NCBI GenBank assembly: GCA_036435485.1
Contig: CM071599.1
Span: forward strand, 209,783,178-209,847,177
Reading direction: 5' to 3'
From: Saposhnikovia divaricata
Taxonomy: Eukaryota > Streptophyta > Magnoliopsida > Apiales > Apiaceae
Length of the DNA: 64,000 bases
Shown here: piece after piece, positions 34,262 to 43,514 of the stretch
Position numbering within the stretch: the first letter of the stretch is position 1
Layout: each line of letters starts with the position of its first letter
Translations under genes and position numbers: made by a program
The notes under the pieces: model-generated
What the model was told of the DNA's origin: nothing
Databases searched by the model: none
The model's input: the letters and a program-made list of their open reading frames with translations, nothing else

Positions 34262-34518
34262 GGGATAAAAAATACCGACATTTGTGGGTTCAATGTGAAA
34301 AATGTTATGGATTAAATTATAAGAAAATTTTAAAATAAAAAATGAATCTTTGTGAACAATGTGGATATCATTTGAAAATGAGTAGTTCCGATAGAATTGA
34401 ACTTTCGATGCTATGGATGAAGACATGGTTTCTTTGGATCCCATTGAATTTCATTCGGAAGAGGAGCCTTATAAAGATCGTATCGATTCTTATCAACGAA
34501 AAATAAGATTAATTGAGT
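34262..34518 (+). pseudogene. accD: Nuclear plastid DNA fragment from accD
   Basis: This stretch translates, with breaks, into the zinc-finger region of the plastid-encoded beta subunit of acetyl-CoA carboxylase: HLWVQCEKCYGLNYKK, then NLCEQCGYHLKMSSSDRIEL, then DEDMVSLDPIEFHSEEEPYK and DRIDSYQ. The four CXXC cysteines are recognisable. A stop follows KKILK, and ~20 bases are missing where plastid genes encode DPGTWDP. It is therefore a decayed nuclear insertion of plastid DNA (NUPT), not a gene. It lies between two Helitron-type 3' ends. Confidence 0.85.
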
Positions 34519-34920
34519 TCTGAGCGCCGCATAACATCATCTTCAATCAACCTCCACCTAAATAGAATTATATTTAATATTTTTAAAAATGGAGAAAATT
34601 TGTTAAATGAAATATAGTAAAAGATAGTGTGTTTTACCTAAAAAAAAAGAAATTGGTTAGTTATTAAAGAAAAAGGTAACATGTTTTATATAAAAAAGTA
34701 AATTGATTACTTATTGGTAATCATAATATAAATATTTAATTTTAATAATTATGATAATCGTAACAAAAATCAAACCGACAAAATTTTAATATTTTTGTTT
34801 TAATATAATAATATAGAAGTGAGATAAACTTGAAGATTAGAATGAGATTAATAAAGACTTTTTTTTTAATTTTATAAATTCAAGTTCAGTTCAGTTCAGT
34901 GTTAAAAATTAGAATGAGAA
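34519..34920. other. AT-rich sequence left of the Helitron
   Basis: No gene is seen. The last ~70 bases (from TTAATAAAGAC at about 34846) resemble the sequence immediately right of the Helitron (from 49981), in direct orientation. Confidence 0.5.
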
Positions 34921-34950
34921 CTAGTATGGATGCCCGCGTTGCTGGACGTT
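34921..34950 (-). mobile_element. Helitron 3' terminus (CTAG plus hairpin region)
   Basis: On the minus strand the element ends in a GC-rich stretch with a short stem, a spacer and CTAG, with T next in the flank. Helitron 3' ends have a hairpin 10-12 bases from CTRR. The stem here is weaker than the one at 34104-34116. Confidence 0.65.
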
Positions 34951-35080
34951 TGAAGGAATAATAAATAGTTAACATTTGTTACAAATGACATTTGGCTTTT
35001 GTTTTTGCCAAGATTGCATCATAGTGTTTCTTATACAATGTTAATAACAAAAGTGGTCTCCTAAAAGAAAAAATTTCTGT

Positions 35081-37183
35081 CTATTTGTAACAAATGTCTT
35101 CCATCCTCATATTCAGTTTGTTGATTGAAAGTTGAGTTCTGACATTCCATCGATATGGTATGTTGATGTCAATGGTTGCGATAGAAAAGGAAAAAGTTGT
35201 GTGAGTTTTGATAGTAAATGTTGAAATGTAGTAAGTTATGTATTTTTTTGTTACCTGAGATGTTGTTTGTTGGATTGTAGCTGTTGGTTCTTCTTCTTCT
35301 TCTAAAATGTAGAAGCCTTTGCATATATTAGTTGCCCAATACATTTTTGCTTGATTGACAATGTTGACTTCTTAAATCAATAACTTAACAGTGATGTTTG
35401 TGTTCTCCAAGTTCTTAAGCTCCCCAGGGAATGAATTCTTTCCATTTTGCTGCAATTTATATTTACAGTTAGAAATAAGATTAAAAGTGAGAAACTTATT
35501 AAGATAATTACAGATGCAGACCTCTTGAAATAGTTGTTCTGCTCTCTTGCCAATGAGTGTACGTACTTGTTGATCTTCAAGAATGATTTGTATCGGATCT
35601 GTTTCATCCGATGCCACGATTGAAATTTTGTACCTTACATTAACATATTTTTGGTAGATTTGTTAGTAAATAGTTTGACATAGTATTTATAGTGATACAA
35701 TATAATGTTATTAATCACATATACGTCTTCTCTGGGTGCGGTATTCTTCTATTGCATCGATTGCAGAAGAATCTTCCATCCTTGCTTTCAAAAGTTTGCT
35801 TGTATTGTGTACATATGTTGAAGTACCACTTGTCTGTTTCTTCCACATTCTTTATATTTGCATGTGCAATGATCTCTGACTGTTTTATGTAAGAATTAAG
35901 TAGTTAATTTACATATATATGCTCTATTTAAAGTAGATTACATATACCTCAATGTATGGAATTCATAGTGATTTGATCTCAGTCAGAGTGAGGAGTTCTG
36001 CTTTCTTTTTCTTTTTGGTTGCCATCAACTTCTGTGAGAAGTTTGGATTTGTTAACCTGCGAGATTTGGATTGCCATTAGAAATGTGAGTGGAAACTATT
36101 GAGAGTTATAGATTTGAGAAGTTGGTTCATACATTCTCCTGATTTCTTGGACATTATGGTGGTTGTGGTTAAGGTAAAATGTAGTAGCTCCCACAGTGGA
36201 TAAATCAATTTCATCTGTGTGTCAAAATCCAGTTATTAATATTGATAACAATCAAGCTTTTTGTAGTATAGATAGATTATCACCATTCCATGTGGCAACT
36301 TTACATGCCGTGATAATGATGATGACTGGGTCTTCGACCTGTTTTAGGAGTTCCTGGTGAAATGTTTTTGCAACACCATCCCAAAATGTTACATTAACAT
36401 TTGAACTGTCCGAATTTGAAAAATACTTAGTAATGGAGATATATATTTTGGCTATGAAAGATGTATATTTGGAAGAAGTTACCTCCCATCAGTAATTGAG
36501 AATTTTGTTTTTACTTAATTTTGTCAATGCTTGTTCACCAAATCAGTCAGTTTGATTGATTCTCTATTTTTTATGATCCCAATAACATCTAGAAGAGGAT
36601 TCATATGTATATGAGGAGGTTACTGATGTTAGAAATAGCAAAACATTGAAATGTGAAATCATACCAGTTAAGTAGACATTCTTGTTTGCAATATGTAACA
36701 GTTCGCTATGATCGTAAAAATCAAAGGCATCTTCAGGGAACGTTGAGCCATCGTCTTCAACATCTTTCACTTTTGTGTACTCTTTGAAGATAATGTGGTA
36801 CGGTAGTTGGACACATCTGAATTTTTCCTCCGTTTTGTATGTTTCAACATCAAAATTTCTAATGCTATAGATTCTTCCTACGCTTAACTTAAGCCCTATA
36901 TCATGTGCAGATTTTGCTGGAACGAAGGCATGGATTTTGGTCTCCTGCGAATGATTTTTTGAAAGCATTGGTGAAACTTTTTCTTGTAAAAAAGCCGTTC
37001 AAACATACAAAGCTGGATGAAAGTGAAAGATACCTTTTTGTCTATCATCAAGACATTGAAATTCTTAAATATCTCCCCTGTCATTGTTGATCCTCTCCAT
37101 ATCCTAATTACTCTGACTTTAATTTTCCAGTCTGATCTTGCATCGTTTAGTTTTGACAAATCATCATACTTTTTAGTAGACAT
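35081..37183 (-). CDS. RPA1-like gene 2 of the Helitron
   Basis: Multi-exon gene for a replication protein A large-subunit-like protein with OB-fold domains that bind single-stranded DNA. The ATG at 37181-37183 opens MSTKKYDDLSKLNDARSDWK (first OB fold, with KVRVIRIWRG). The next exon (~36960-36660) has KIHAFVPAKSA and GRIYSIRNFDVE. Further exons near 36410-36280 (NVNVTFWDGVAKTFHQELLK, IIIITACKVATW) and 36220-36130 follow. A C-terminal zinc-type OB exon (35870-35700) has FNICTQYKQTFES and FFCNRCNRRIPHPEK, though the first CXXC pair is degenerate. Downstream exons run to about 35081. Plant Helitrons often carry such RPA-like genes. The promoter is displaced, because a Mutator-like element has inserted 16 bases upstream of the start codon. 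Exon limits are approximate. Confidence 0.7.
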
Positions 37184-37609
37184 GTTGTAATATTTTATAG
37201 AGTAAAGTGCACTTTGTGTACCTGAACTTTGGCCAAGACACCACTTGAAATACCATGGTTTAAAATCTATCACTTGCAATACTCAACAAACAATTTACTT
37301 ACACTTCATGTACTACCGTCTATTTATCACTAACTCCGTTAAAAGAGTAGGGGTAAAACAGTCTTTTTCCTATTAGATCTTCACTTTCGTTAGGTTCTTC
37401 CCAGAGTAAAGTATAAGAAGCCTCCGCTTTTCTCATCAACTCATCATTGTAAACATCTTCAGATTTCTCAATTCTTAATCTAAACAGATTTTTCAGTCGA
37501 TAATGGATCAGGGGCTTCCATGGAGTATATGAATGCAGTAGACAAAAATAAAGAACCCAGAACAAGCAAAACTTTTGAAGTTATACTATGTCCCATCTAG
37601 TTCCTTTAA

Positions 37610-38099
37610 TTACTCAACACTATCCCAAACACAATCAATGTGAAGTCGCAAAATCCTGTTTGGAATCGGTTTCAAAGATTTTAACGAAGACATAACACCT
37701 AGATTCTTGCAGCAAGAGATCTTGACATCAATCAATGTTCGATGAAGCAAAGAAGCCAAAGTCCCCATCCCCTTAACAGTAATCTTCTTACAACCCTGTA
37801 CATGAAACTTGACCAACTTGGAACACCCCCTACCAATAGCAATCAATCCGAAATCTGTCAAGTCAACCACATTCCTATTCGACAACTCTTGAAGCCCTTC
37901 ACAAAGTGCAATCCCATCCAACTTGGACTTAACAGGCATACAAATCCCCTGAAACATACCCAACTTAAGCTTCCTCAACCCAGGGCACTTATTATGAAGC
38001 ATCTCAAACACAGTCCCACTCTCTCTAACATTATTACAAACATCTAAAGTAAACTCCTCCAACAAAGGAAGATCCGAAAACACCTCAATCACGTGGAAA
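37610..38099 (-). pseudogene. Captured MAX2-like F-box/LRR gene fragment
   Basis: About 160 codons open on the minus strand. They match, from memory, the central leucine-rich-repeat part of the strigolactone/karrikin F-box protein MAX2 (D3/ORE9): LPLLEEFTLDVCNNVRESG, LRKLKLGMFQGIC, LDGIALCEGLQELS, DLTDFGLIAIGRGCSKL, VQGCKKIT, DVKISCCKNL and LRLHIDCVWDSVE. The F-box, N-terminal repeats and C-terminus are absent, and the frame ends in TAA soon after the fragment. It lies wholly within a Mutator-like element, so it is a transduplicated piece and not the gene. It could produce sense or antisense RNA affecting the parent gene, but nothing here shows transcription. Confidence 0.75.
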
Positions 38100-38279
38100 A
38101 ATTACAATACAATACCTTTTCTTCTTTTGAGCCCTTCTTCTTTCTTTGGTAGTGTTTCAGCTTGTATGTGCATACACGATGTATTTTGTTGATCCACTTG
38201 CTCAATTGCACACAATGATCAAACTAGGGCAGCAAATTTTGATAAATTTATTTTTGTAAAAAAACTGTGTTGAAGTTTG

Positions 38280-38871
38280 AAAGGTATTAAAATAGATTTC
38301 AATGGCAATGCAGCTTCTTCCCTTACAGACCAAACAAACCCAGCAGCCATCTCCACCACCCATCCCATTTAATTAAAACTCACAGCCCAACAGTATACAA
38401 CTTCCGTTCCATCTCTTTCTCCTTCTCCCAACACCAACACCTCCGTTACTCCCCTACTTATATTCGTTTAATTCGCAGCAAAACCCATCTTTTTCCCCTG
38501 TATAACTCCTCCCCTGCTTTCTTCTCTTTAATTCACCAAAACAAACCCAGCAGTAGCTTTTCTTACTCTTCTTCTTCTTCTTCCTTTTTTTTCTTTTTAT
38601 CCGAATAACCATCTCCTTCATCAAACCAAACCCGTTTCTTTTTGTTCTTCTTATCCGTCTAAAACATCTCAGCCCCCTATTCTTCGAGTTCGCTGTAGTC
38701 CCCAGCCCCTTCTCCTCGTTTTTTTTTCAAACAACCCATTTTGTTTTCTTATTTGAGTTAAGCTGAGTTCGATTTGCGGTTTGAGTATTGTTTAGCATAG
38801 ATTTTCTTGGTTTTTTCGTCAAATTAAAGGGGATGGGTGGTGAAGGAGAGGCTGAAAAGGGAGGCAAGTAG
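38280..38871 (+). pseudogene. Captured 5'-UTR-like fragment in the Pack-MULE
   Basis: The stretch is rich in CT and CTT runs (TTCTTCTTCTTCTTCC near 38570) and then has an ATG at 38833 opening MGGEGEAEKGGK before a TAG at 38869-38871. This looks like the 5' untranslated leader and first codons of a host gene captured by the element. It has the opposite orientation to the MAX2-like piece. I cannot name the parent gene. Confidence 0.4.
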
Positions 38872-39438
38872 TCCCTTAGAAGCCCGCGAAAAAACCATGT
38901 ATGCAAAGACTATTTTACCCCTCGACATTTGACGCCGTTAGAGAGAAATAGACGGCAGTACACTAACTGTAAGTAGTTAGTTTGTTCAGTATTGTCCGTG
39001 GCAGATTTGAAACCATGGTATTTCAAGTGGTGTCTTGGCCAAAGTTCAGGTACACAAAGTGCACTTTACTCTATTTTGGATCAGTCTAAGTTTTCCAATC
39101 TAAGTTCTTTGTAATTTATATTGTTGGTGGGTAGCTGTGGATGCTGTTGGTATTAAATGTGGATGTTAAATATTTTACCAAACCCAATGTAATATAAATT
39201 TTTATTGGAAGTATAAAAGTGTGAGAGCTGAAATGATTGAATTAGTATTTGTAAAGACTACATTTGTAATTTTTTTGAACTTTAGTAAAAATGAAAAGGG
39301 ATAAGAAACCTTAATTTGAATAGAGTTGTTCCAAACACGTTTGAAATATCAAAAGAAATTGTTGCATAACATAAACCAAAGTTTAGCATAAATAAGAAGT
39401 TGTGAGGTAACGTTTCCAAATATTTGATTTTTCCACAT

Positions 39439-41696
39439 TTACATGTCTTGAGATTGTCGTTGCGGAAGATTAAATCTGCAAGAAAATGGCATTTTTTTCA
39501 GGTAATTGAAATAGCTATATAATGAATAAGTTGTGAATGTGCTTACGCGTTCAGTCTTGATATTCTTATGAACTTTTTGGTCCCCAGTATTTTGATCATA
39601 TGGTAGCGTTCCTGGATTTTTCCTTACCCTCAATTTCATATTTGTTGATTTTGCTGTCTCAGGTGCTGCTTTGGTAATCTCAGTTTCCTAGAACATATTG
39701 GAATTTTGTGAAATTTGTATTAAAATTAATATAATGACCAAACCGTATTTGTTAAATGTATACTTACATTGATTTTTGACATGTCTTCCTGCTTTTGACT
39801 TGGAGAAAAATTAGCAGACCCTTCCACAACGTTAAGCACCTCTATAGCTTCGTACACAGTTGATCCATTCTTAATGTTATCTTCTATTAGGACCAATGTG
39901 AGTGTGTACTCTTTATGTTGCAACTGTTTAAGTATTGCTGGAAACGGTTCTTCAGTTGGCTCCTAATAATGTATAAGAAATGATGAATACCAAAGTATTT
40001 TGTTGCCAGATAACGGATAATTGAAATTGTTACCTCAGTGTACTCAGCATGAATATCAAATACAGATTTTTGAACAATTCGCTTGACTTCAGAATCTGGG
40101 AAAATGATTCCAACACATCCTATGTTGTCTCCACACAAGGTGAAAACTCTGAATCTGCATATATATTATGTAACATTAAAATACTTAATTTTAGATGGTA
40201 TTAGAAACTTTATATTTACTTAAACAAATGTGACCTTTTTTCCGGATGTGAAATTATACGTTTACATTTAGTACACGTATAATGTCTTCCGTCTCTAAGT
40301 ACCTCTATCTTACATTTTGGACATCTTGCGTAGTACTATGTTGCTGTTTCATCCACTCTTTTCAACAACACTTTAGTTGATACGATTTTCTGTAAGTTAA
40401 ATTTATTTTTAACACTAAGCATTTTATGTATATATGTTTTAGGAATAACAATTGGATTAAATTTCAATGTAATTAGTAGTGTAACACTAACCTCAATAAA
40501 GTCAGCTTCTAATGATTGGATTTCAGAGATAAAAATTATTTTTTTAATATCTTCCTCCTCATCACTTGAAATGTTGAGCATTGGTCTATCTTGGTAACTG
40601 CCAATTTAACAAATTGTTAATAGTCTGAGTACATTATATAGTCCCAAAAAATGTAAATTAAGTACCCTTTTTTTCAAGTAAGGTACACAATAGTGATCAG
40701 GATTAACATAAAGTCTTGTTGCTGGGTAGTTGGTGAGATTGATCTTCCATGAAACATATAGATGAATGTTATGTGAATATAAAATTTATAGTAGTGATTT
40801 TTGTGAAATTGAATTTACCATCATAGGCATTGATTTTGGCAGCTGATATTATGATAACAACTCGATCATTTTCCACTTTCTCCAATTCAGCTTCATGAGC
40901 TTCTCCAAATTGATTAAACAGTGTGACATTGACGGTGGAACTGCATGATATAGACAATTCAATTTTAATTAGAGTAAATAATAAGAAATAATTTAACAAA
41001 TTTAGTTTTGACCAACCTTCCATCAGTTATCTCGAACATGAGCCTCTTTGTCTCCACATTGTTCTTCACAGTGGACACCATAGGTTTTAGATTTTGTAAA
41101 ATGCCAGCAACATCTGATTGATGAATTTGTTAGTATACATAAATTTTTTCTTGCTAAATTTGGTAAGTAAAAAATTAGAATTACCGATTAAGTAACGATT
41201 GTCTTGTGCACTTTTTTGAATATCTTCCAAGGCAAACAAATCGAAAGCGTACCGTTCAATTTGCAAGCCATCCGAGACGTTCTTAGTACATTTTATGTGC
41301 TCAGTAAAAAAGATATGCTTATCAGTTCTCACAGCACGAAAAGTTTCGTCACCTAAGTAATGTTTGACTTTGAAGTTTGATAAGGTGTAAATTTCCCCTT
41401 CAGTAATTTCTTCTTCTAACTTCTCAGCATTTTTGGTGTTTATGAAAGCATGCATTCGATTGTTCTATAATAAACGAAAGTAAAATAATTATTCGACCTA
41501 TTTATCATGAATATGCAGTTAATGAAAATAGTTCAGTACAACATACTGAGTCATCCAAGAATATGATATTTATTCCCCAGTACTGCTACGTTTTGTTGTT
41601 AATTCCTTTACATATCGTTTGAGCTCTGACTCGGCACTTCCAATCATATGTTGTTGTGTCAATAGTGGAGAAGCTATCGTAGTTATTAAATGGCAT
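39439..41696 (-). pseudogene. RPA1-like gene 1 of the Helitron
   Basis: Multi-exon RPA large-subunit-like gene. Exon 1 (41547-41696) starts MPFNNYDSFSTIDTTTYDWK and has an in-frame TAG at codon 37 (41586-41588). Exon 2 (41185-41464) encodes the second OB region (MHAFINTKNAEK, GEIYTLSNFKVKHYLGD). Exon 3 (41017-41113) and exon 4 (40819-40940, NVTLFNQFGEAHEAELEK, VVIIISAAKINAY) follow. Exon 5 (40666-40743) has NYPATRLYVNPDHY. The zinc-type C-terminal OB domain, with ARCPKCKIEV and HYTCTKCKRI, lies near 40250-40340. Later exons reach a TAA at 39439-39441. Introns have GT-AG ends. Exon structure parallels gene 2, so the two are tandem paralogues. The stop in exon 1 suggests a pseudogene unless translation starts downstream. 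Confidence 0.72.
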
Positions 41697-42472
41697 CTTG
41701 CAGCTGAACTAAAGAATAAACTGCAGTTACTTGAGTTAGATCTATATGTTAATTAATAAGGTAAGTAGGAAAGCAATTATACCTCTTCTGCGTTTCTTCA
41801 AAGCTTCTCCGTTTCTACAGATATTGTTTCAGTACTCCCAGTTTGCTCTACTCTTTTTCTTTAGATCTGTATTAAAGACTTATCCAACCAACTGCATTGG
41901 TATTTGTGTGGAATAGTTACATGGATTAAAAGAATGGTTCCGTGAATGTTAAGAGTAATATTGTAAATGTTACATTAAGAGTATGTTACATATGTCAAAG
42001 TCAAATTTAAGAATCGAACCAATTTTAGATTTAGGTAAAAATTTTAAATAGATAAGTAAAATTTATTAGGTAAATTTTGTTATTAGTAATAATATATAAG
42101 TTATGCTGTACATTTATCTTTTTTCTTCATTTTCACTAAGGTTTTACAGAAAATATATATTTATTTCACTAAGTGGTATGTAACGTTTGTGTAAGAAGAC
42201 ACTTGTTGTAACCTACCTATTAAATGACCAATCATTCAATCTAATTAAATGATAAATTTAAGTGTACAAATTTATTAGTAGTCCTTTCCACTTTGCATCT
42301 TGAGTCGTGTGCTTTAGCTGCTGGCGTGTTCAAGTTATCATAATTGTTTGGGACTCTAAAAAGTCTTCCACTACCCACTATATCTACCTTGACAGTATAA
42401 AACTATCCCTTCACTTAACTTGACGGTAAAAAACTCTCTCTTTTAAGAATATTGCTACTTCTGTGTTTTTCA
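41697..42472. other. Non-coding interval between RPA gene 1 and the antisense gene
   Basis: This AT-rich interval has no recognisable gene. It separates divergently transcribed RPA gene 1 (minus) and the coiled-coil gene (plus), so it may hold promoters for both. It contains repeated TTGACGGTAAAAAACT-like words near 42400-42440. Confidence 0.4.
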
Positions 42473-42906
42473 ATGGCGTCATCAAGTTTCCCAGTGTATG
42501 TTTTGAATTTCTTATGTAATTACATGTTTCTTTGTAAGAACTAATGTTACATGTAAATTTTGTTGTTCATTTCTTTATTGCATGTACAATTAGCTTGTTA
42601 TCTACCTAATGTTGCATGTGCATTTATGATTTTTGATAAAGTGATTCCGGGAATGGCTTGTCCGATTCAGATGATGAACTCATGAGGCAGATCGATGAGT
42701 ATGAAGCATATAGCGGTGAAAATGTTGATAAAGGTTTGACTAATCTGAATGTGAACATTGCAATCATGTCAAAGCAAGTCAAAGAACTAACTAAAAGCTA
42801 TCAAGATTTCAGTGTGAACTTCAACAAACAGCAGTAGCTACTTGGTGAGGAGATTCAGCTCTTGCGAATTGAATTGTCGCAGATGAGGAAGCAGATGAAG
42901 AAATGA
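42473..42906 (+). pseudogene. Small two-exon coiled-coil gene, antisense in the Helitron
   Basis: A plus-strand ATG at 42473-42475 begins MASSSFP. A donor GTATGTTTTG at 42496 and an acceptor TTTTGATAAAG ending at 42641 remove a 146-base intron. The second exon reads DSGNGLSDSDDELMRQIDEY, then GLTNLNVNIAIMSKQVKELT and a run ending NKQQ before a TAG at 42835-42837 (72 residues). In the same frame after the TAG the helix continues (EEIQLLRIELSQMRKQMKK) to TGA at 42904-42906, so the ancestral protein was probably about 95 residues. It is acidic at the N-terminus and coiled-coil at the C-terminus. It lies between RPA gene 1 and helicase on the opposite strand. I do not recognise a family. The intron, phase continuity and coiled coil argue for a real gene, now broken by one stop. 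Confidence 0.5.
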
Positions 42907-43514
42907 AGTCTGTGCATGTATGTTCTAAAAATGCTTTTGAAGTTTCTGGGGGATGTACGGTTTTAAGTATGTATTAGAATTGGAAGTGTTTATGTATTAG
43001 CAATCGAAGTATTGTATGTGAACGTAGTAAGACTTTTGTTGTTTTTGCTGTGGAAGTAATGTCAATGGTATGAAATTATTTATTTTGGGTTTATATTGCT
43101 TACATTTTGGTTCATTGTAAGTAGTAGTTTACATTTGCTTCGTCATGTTAGTCGTAAACATGTTAGATTCAGTAAAACCGTATACTCTTAATAAATATGG
43201 GGGAAATATTTATGCAATGTAAGTTAAGAGTTCTGGAAATATATAGGTTTGGTACAAAAACAATATCGGGGAACTATGATTTATGTTGTAAGTCATATAT
43301 AGGGTAATGAACTGAAAAGAAACAAAGAGTATAGATAGTAGTCTGGGTGTTTTTTTGCGCTGTATTATGTTAAGAATGAGACAAATAAACCTCCCATTTT
43401 TGCACTTAAATATATTTGAAGGGAGTCACACAGAAAAGTCTTCTTCCCATTATAGGCATTGTTTTTTACATTGTATTACATACAAATGATTCTCTACATC
43501 GAATGTAACACAAT
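42907..43514. other. Intergenic interval inside the Helitron
   Basis: AT-rich, without a recognisable gene. It lies between the 3' ends of the plus-strand coiled-coil gene and the minus-strand helicase, so it should hold both transcription ends. Confidence 0.5.

Larger units (their letters stand above)
37200..39071. mobile_element. Non-autonomous Mutator-like element (Pack-MULE)
   Basis: Long terminal inverted repeats define this element. Left TIR 37200-~37372 and right TIR ~38905-39071 are identical over the outer ~62 bases (GAGTAAAGTGCACTTTGTGT onward) and about 80% similar inward. Flanks TATTTTATA (37191-37199) and TATTTTGGA (39072-39080) fit a 9-bp Mutator target duplication with two mismatches. 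No transposase is present. The interior carries host-gene-like sequence: a MAX2-related fragment (minus) and a pyrimidine-rich 5'-UTR-like stretch ending in a short plus-strand frame. This is the structure of a Pack-MULE. Confidence 0.82.

Noticed and set aside
34262..34518. Functional accD gene
   Set aside because: A stop codon and a ~20-base deletion break the frame, and both ends of the gene are missing.
37610..38099. Functional MAX2
   Set aside because: Only the central LRR part is present, and it sits between Mutator TIRs.
35081..41696. Host RPA1 genes
   Set aside because: They lie inside Helitron termini next to Rep/helicase, on the same strand, with decayed exons; RPA-like cargo is typical of plant Helitrons.
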